A stretch of DNA of 47,925 nt from the NCBI GenBank assembly GCA_945829115.1, contig CALZTP010000007.1:1-47925 (forward strand). The letters are read 5' to 3'. The notes beneath the pieces were generated by a model. It worked only from the letters and a program-made list of their open reading frames with translations, ran no database searches and had not been told where the DNA came from. Below, one piece after another: positions 45,999 to 47,925 of this stretch (its first letter is position 1; every line of letters starts with the position of its first letter). Position numbers and translations under genes: made by a program. The DNA comes from an uncultured bacterium. Its GTDB lineage: Bacteria; Bacteroidota; Bacteroidia; Bacteroidales; Bacteroidaceae.

Positions 45999-46516
45999 TA
46001 GAGTTTCGTGAATTCATAGGTATTTCCTACCCCATCAAGGTAGCGAAGGAAATCCTCACGACTGATGACAACAGTTCCTCGACAGTCATTGGGGTGGAAA
46101 CTGAGGGTTGCAGCATCCTTCAGAGTTTCGTCAATAAAGAAATGGACATGGTTCTCGGTGTCGTTTATCAAGCCAAAGGGTGAGACACTGCCGGGTTCTA
46201 TGTCCAAATATTTTAGCATTCGCTCTGGAGAGGCAAAAGAGAGTTTGCCAGGAGCGGGAAGGCCTTTGCCTGTGAGCACAGCTTTCAGTCTTTGCTCAAG
46301 GTCGTGAATATCGAGGTTGTGGTCGCAATTGAAGGAAACGAGGTAGTGCTTGTTGCCTTTGTGGTTGCGTAGAAAGATATTCTTACAGTGCACGGAGCCA
46401 TCATTTCTCCACCAACGCTTAGCTTCTTCAATAGTCTTACCTTCGGGATGGTTGTAACAGACGTATGGAATATCATATTTCTGTAGATAGTTCAAAACTT
46501 TTTCTTCTCTTGTCAT
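45995..46516 (-). CDS. YbaK/ProX-type tRNA deacylase
   Basis: 173-residue free-standing editing-domain protein of the YbaK/prolyl-tRNA-synthetase-associated family, which hydrolyses mischarged aminoacyl-tRNA (for example Ala-tRNA-Pro). Recognisable parts are VCYNHPEGKTIEEAKRWW, the KNIFLRNHKGNKHYLVSF strand with the conserved Lys, and GSVSPFGLIND for the GXXXP loop. The tail VHFFIDETL, then FHPNDCRGTVVISREDF, is also typical; the form is nearest to ProXp-ala/PrdX. Its stop overlaps that of miaB by 3-4 bp. The exact substrate is not determined. Confidence 0.9.
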   Translation of the reverse strand: MTREEKVLNYLQKYDIPYVCYNHPEGKTIEEAKRWWRNDGSVHCKNIFLRNHKGNKHYLVSFNCDHNLDIHDLEQRLKAVLTGKGLPAPGKLSFASPERMLKYLDIEPGSVSPFGLINDTENHVHFFIDETLKDAATLSFHPNDCRGTVVISREDFLRYLDGVGNTYEFTKLY

Positions 46517-46632
46517 AGTTTTTTTGTAAGAAAGATAGTTACTTTTCTTATGATGTTTCTCTTATCATCTGAGAATCTTTGCTTCTGGTGAAAGAGAGAA
46601 ACGGAGGGATGTTAATAGCTTAGATATTGCGC

Positions 46633-47514
46633 TTATTTTCCTTTTGGGGCACGCAGATGAATAGGAGACTGACCGGTCATTCTGCGGATAAAGGTTCCAA
46701 AATGAGACTGATTAGAAAAACCTAATTCAAGAGCAATCTGCTTGATATTCTGTTTCGGGTCACGAAGGCGAATCTTGGCTCGGCTTAAGACTTCTTCATT
46801 GATAATCTCCAAGGCGGTCTTGCCAGTAATTCGCTTGCAGATACAGGAGAAATACTTTGACGATATTCCAAGCATATCTGCCACTTCGTTTACACTACGT
46901 ACAGTGTGGTCGTGAGAACGAAGAATCACTAAGAAGTCGCGGAAAATCTGTTCTGCAGAATTGTAAACGGAGACAATGTCTGAAAACCTTGATTCGTCTT
47001 TCAAGAACATGGAATAGAGTTCCAGTGCTGTGGTATGTATCAGATGATAAAGAGTGCGATTGATCAATTCTGAGCGTTCCATTTTAAGTTTTCGAGCAAG
47101 GAGGTAATGATAGGATTCCACTGCTTGAAGATCATTGTCAGAAAGATGTGTAATACCGTAGCTTTGCTGAATGCCTAAATAGGAGATATTCAGTTCTCGC
47201 ATGGCTTTCTGAGCAAAGGCTGTTTCCACAAAACATCCAAAGATATCTAAATCATCACTTATCTCATCTGTTTCAAGAAGGATATTAGGTGTACAAACCA
47301 AGGCAACTCCTCTAGACAACTCAACGTTTCGATAAGATACCTTGAGCCTTGCTTTTCCTCCTCTTGTCACAATAAGAAGGTAGCCCTCAAGAACTACGAC
47401 CTCTGGAGACTCGGAAATATCTTTTACTGAATTTATAATAGCAATATTCGAGTCAACATAGTTATTCAAATTTGATAAGAGGTGATTGTCTGTTTTCAAA
47501 TTTATATATTTCAT
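46633..47514 (-). CDS. AraC-family transcriptional regulator
   Basis: 293 residues from the ATG at 47514; an extension to 47559 is open but less likely. The C-terminal ~100 residues are the AraC/XylS DNA-binding domain. The first HTH is in VNEVADMLGISSKYFSCICK and the second in IKQIALELGFSNQSHFGTF, closed by the family signature RRMTGQSP. The N-terminal ~180 residues are a cupin-like sensor region without a clear ligand motif. It lies 116 bp from the YbaK-type gene and next to an rRNA operon, so its targets cannot be inferred from position. Control of the susCD units 2.5 kb away is possible but unproven. Confidence 0.92.
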   Translation of the reverse strand: MKYINLKTDNHLLSNLNNYVDSNIAIINSVKDISESPEVVVLEGYLLIVTRGGKARLKVSYRNVELSRGVALVCTPNILLETDEISDDLDIFGCFVETAFAQKAMRELNISYLGIQQSYGITHLSDNDLQAVESYHYLLARKLKMERSELINRTLYHLIHTTALELYSMFLKDESRFSDIVSVYNSAEQIFRDFLVILRSHDHTVRSVNEVADMLGISSKYFSCICKRITGKTALEIINEEVLSRAKIRLRDPKQNIKQIALELGFSNQSHFGTFIRRMTGQSPIHLRAPKGK

Positions 47515-47620
47515 AGAAAAAGTAATAGAGAGTAGGTTTAAATCATAGGGAAACCACATAGGCGGAATTCCGATGTCTGAAAAAACTATGAACAGTTTAA
47601 CAGTCTTGAGGCTTTGAATG

Positions 47621-47628
47621 CAAAGTTA
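47621..47628 (-). promoter_or_regulatory. -7 box of the AraC-family gene
   Basis: TAACTTTG on the - strand, about 107 bp before the start codon. No TTTG at the expected spacing, so partial support only. Between here and 47784 I see AT-rich DNA and no gene. Confidence 0.45.
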
Positions 47629-47784
47629 CAAATTTTTCATGATATAGAGGAAGAAAAAACAAAAAAATAGTCTATTGGTTATAAAAATGGGAATAAACGG
47701 AAGAATTAGACTAATTTTAGAACAATTCTCTTAGACAAAAAATAAACGTAACACATATAATATATATTCTATGCACTTATCAAG

Positions 47785-47858
47785 AAATGAAACAAGCATT
47801 ATAAATAATCATCAACTAAATGAAACAAGCATAATAAAAGTTTATATATGAAACAAGC
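47785..47858. repeat. Three spaced copies of ATGAAACAAGC
   Basis: Copies at 47787-47797, 47820-47830 and 47848-47858; the first two share AAATGAAACAAGCAT. The spacing is 33 and 28 bp. On the - strand they read GCTTGTTTCAT, and the first met after the rRNA is the tail of its terminator. Confidence 0.85.
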
Positions 47859-47883
47859 CTCGAAGACGTGAATCTTCGAGGCT
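47848..47883 (-). terminator. Terminator of the rRNA operon
   Basis: AGCCTCGAAGA (47856-47866) pairs perfectly with TCTTCGAGGCT (47873-47883), loop 6 nt. On the - strand it is followed by TGTTTCATAT. It lies about 11 bp after the 5S rRNA 3' end. Confidence 0.88.
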
Positions 47884-47894
47884 GTTCATGAAAG

Positions 47895-47925
47895 AAGGCG
47901 GCTTCCTACTCTCCCGCATTGCATT
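47895..47925 (-). rRNA. rrf: 5S rRNA, 3' end (partial)
   Basis: On the - strand the last bases read GCGGGAGAGTAGGAAGCCGC followed by CTT. This is the conserved 3' part of Bacteroidota 5S rRNA, with the CCGCC that pairs with the 5' end. The gene runs off the window edge, so an rRNA operon lies to the right. The exact 3' end is uncertain by a few bases. Confidence 0.85.

Noticed and set aside
1..47925. Insertion sequences, prophage, integrases or defence islands
   Set aside because: No transposase, integrase, toxin-antitoxin, restriction or phage gene is among the translated frames, and no long inverted repeats or target duplications were noticed.

Overview
The window is a stretch of chromosome from a member of the Bacteroidota, most likely a Prevotella-like species (family Prevotellaceae). 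This rests on the gene content: type III glutamine synthetase, PorU and PorV of the type IX secretion system (T9SS), paired SusC/SusD proteins, DUF4271, DUF4254, and the operon orders hemD-rnpA-yidD-tyrS and rplM-rpsI-rpsB-tsf. It also rests on promoters of the Bacteroidota form TTTG-N19/20-TAnnTTTG and on start sites without strong Shine-Dalgarno sequences. The species is not determined.

Layout. (1) 1-4.6 kb: tandem repeats, then a large secreted pectate lyase/pectin methylesterase fusion on the + strand with a T9SS-type tail. (2) 4.8-12.5 kb, - strand: porU, porV, ispF and glnN. (3) 12.5-20.8 kb, - strand: an FAH-family hydrolase, tRNA-Gln with its own promoter and terminator, tyrS, yidD, rnpA, hemD, a DUF4271 membrane protein, metK and an OPT transporter. 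(4) 21.0-25.2 kb, + strand: DUF4254 protein, a GT9 glycosyltransferase and a fused NfnA/NfnB-like flavoprotein. (5) 25.5-28.6 kb, - strand: tsf, rpsB, rpsI, rplM. (6) 28.6-29.2 kb: gene-free DNA with two adjacent 11-bp tandem arrays. (7) 29.3-44.2 kb, - strand: two tandem glycan-uptake units, susC-susD plus an orphan secreted protein, and susC-susD plus a DUF4957-like beta-helix lipoprotein. (8) 44.6-47.5 kb: miaB on +, a YbaK-type tRNA deacylase and an AraC-family regulator on -. (9) The right edge holds the 3' end of a 5S rRNA on the - strand and its terminator.

How the parts connect. The fusion enzyme would demethylate and cleave pectin. Its tail suggests export by the T9SS, whose sortase PorU and shuttle PorV are encoded next door. 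The DUF4957-like lipoprotein suggests that at least one SusCD unit imports pectin fragments. Neither unit contains an enzyme gene, so the degradative part must lie elsewhere, as the fusion gene does. The rest is mainly housekeeping: translation, tRNA modification and editing, nitrogen assimilation, isoprenoid and SAM synthesis.

I do not see a clear new defence or mobile system. The most unusual signal is the number of short tandem repeats with periods of 10, 11, 22 and 27-29 bp. One has grown inside a gene, giving the RNase P protein a 9-residue-repeat tail.
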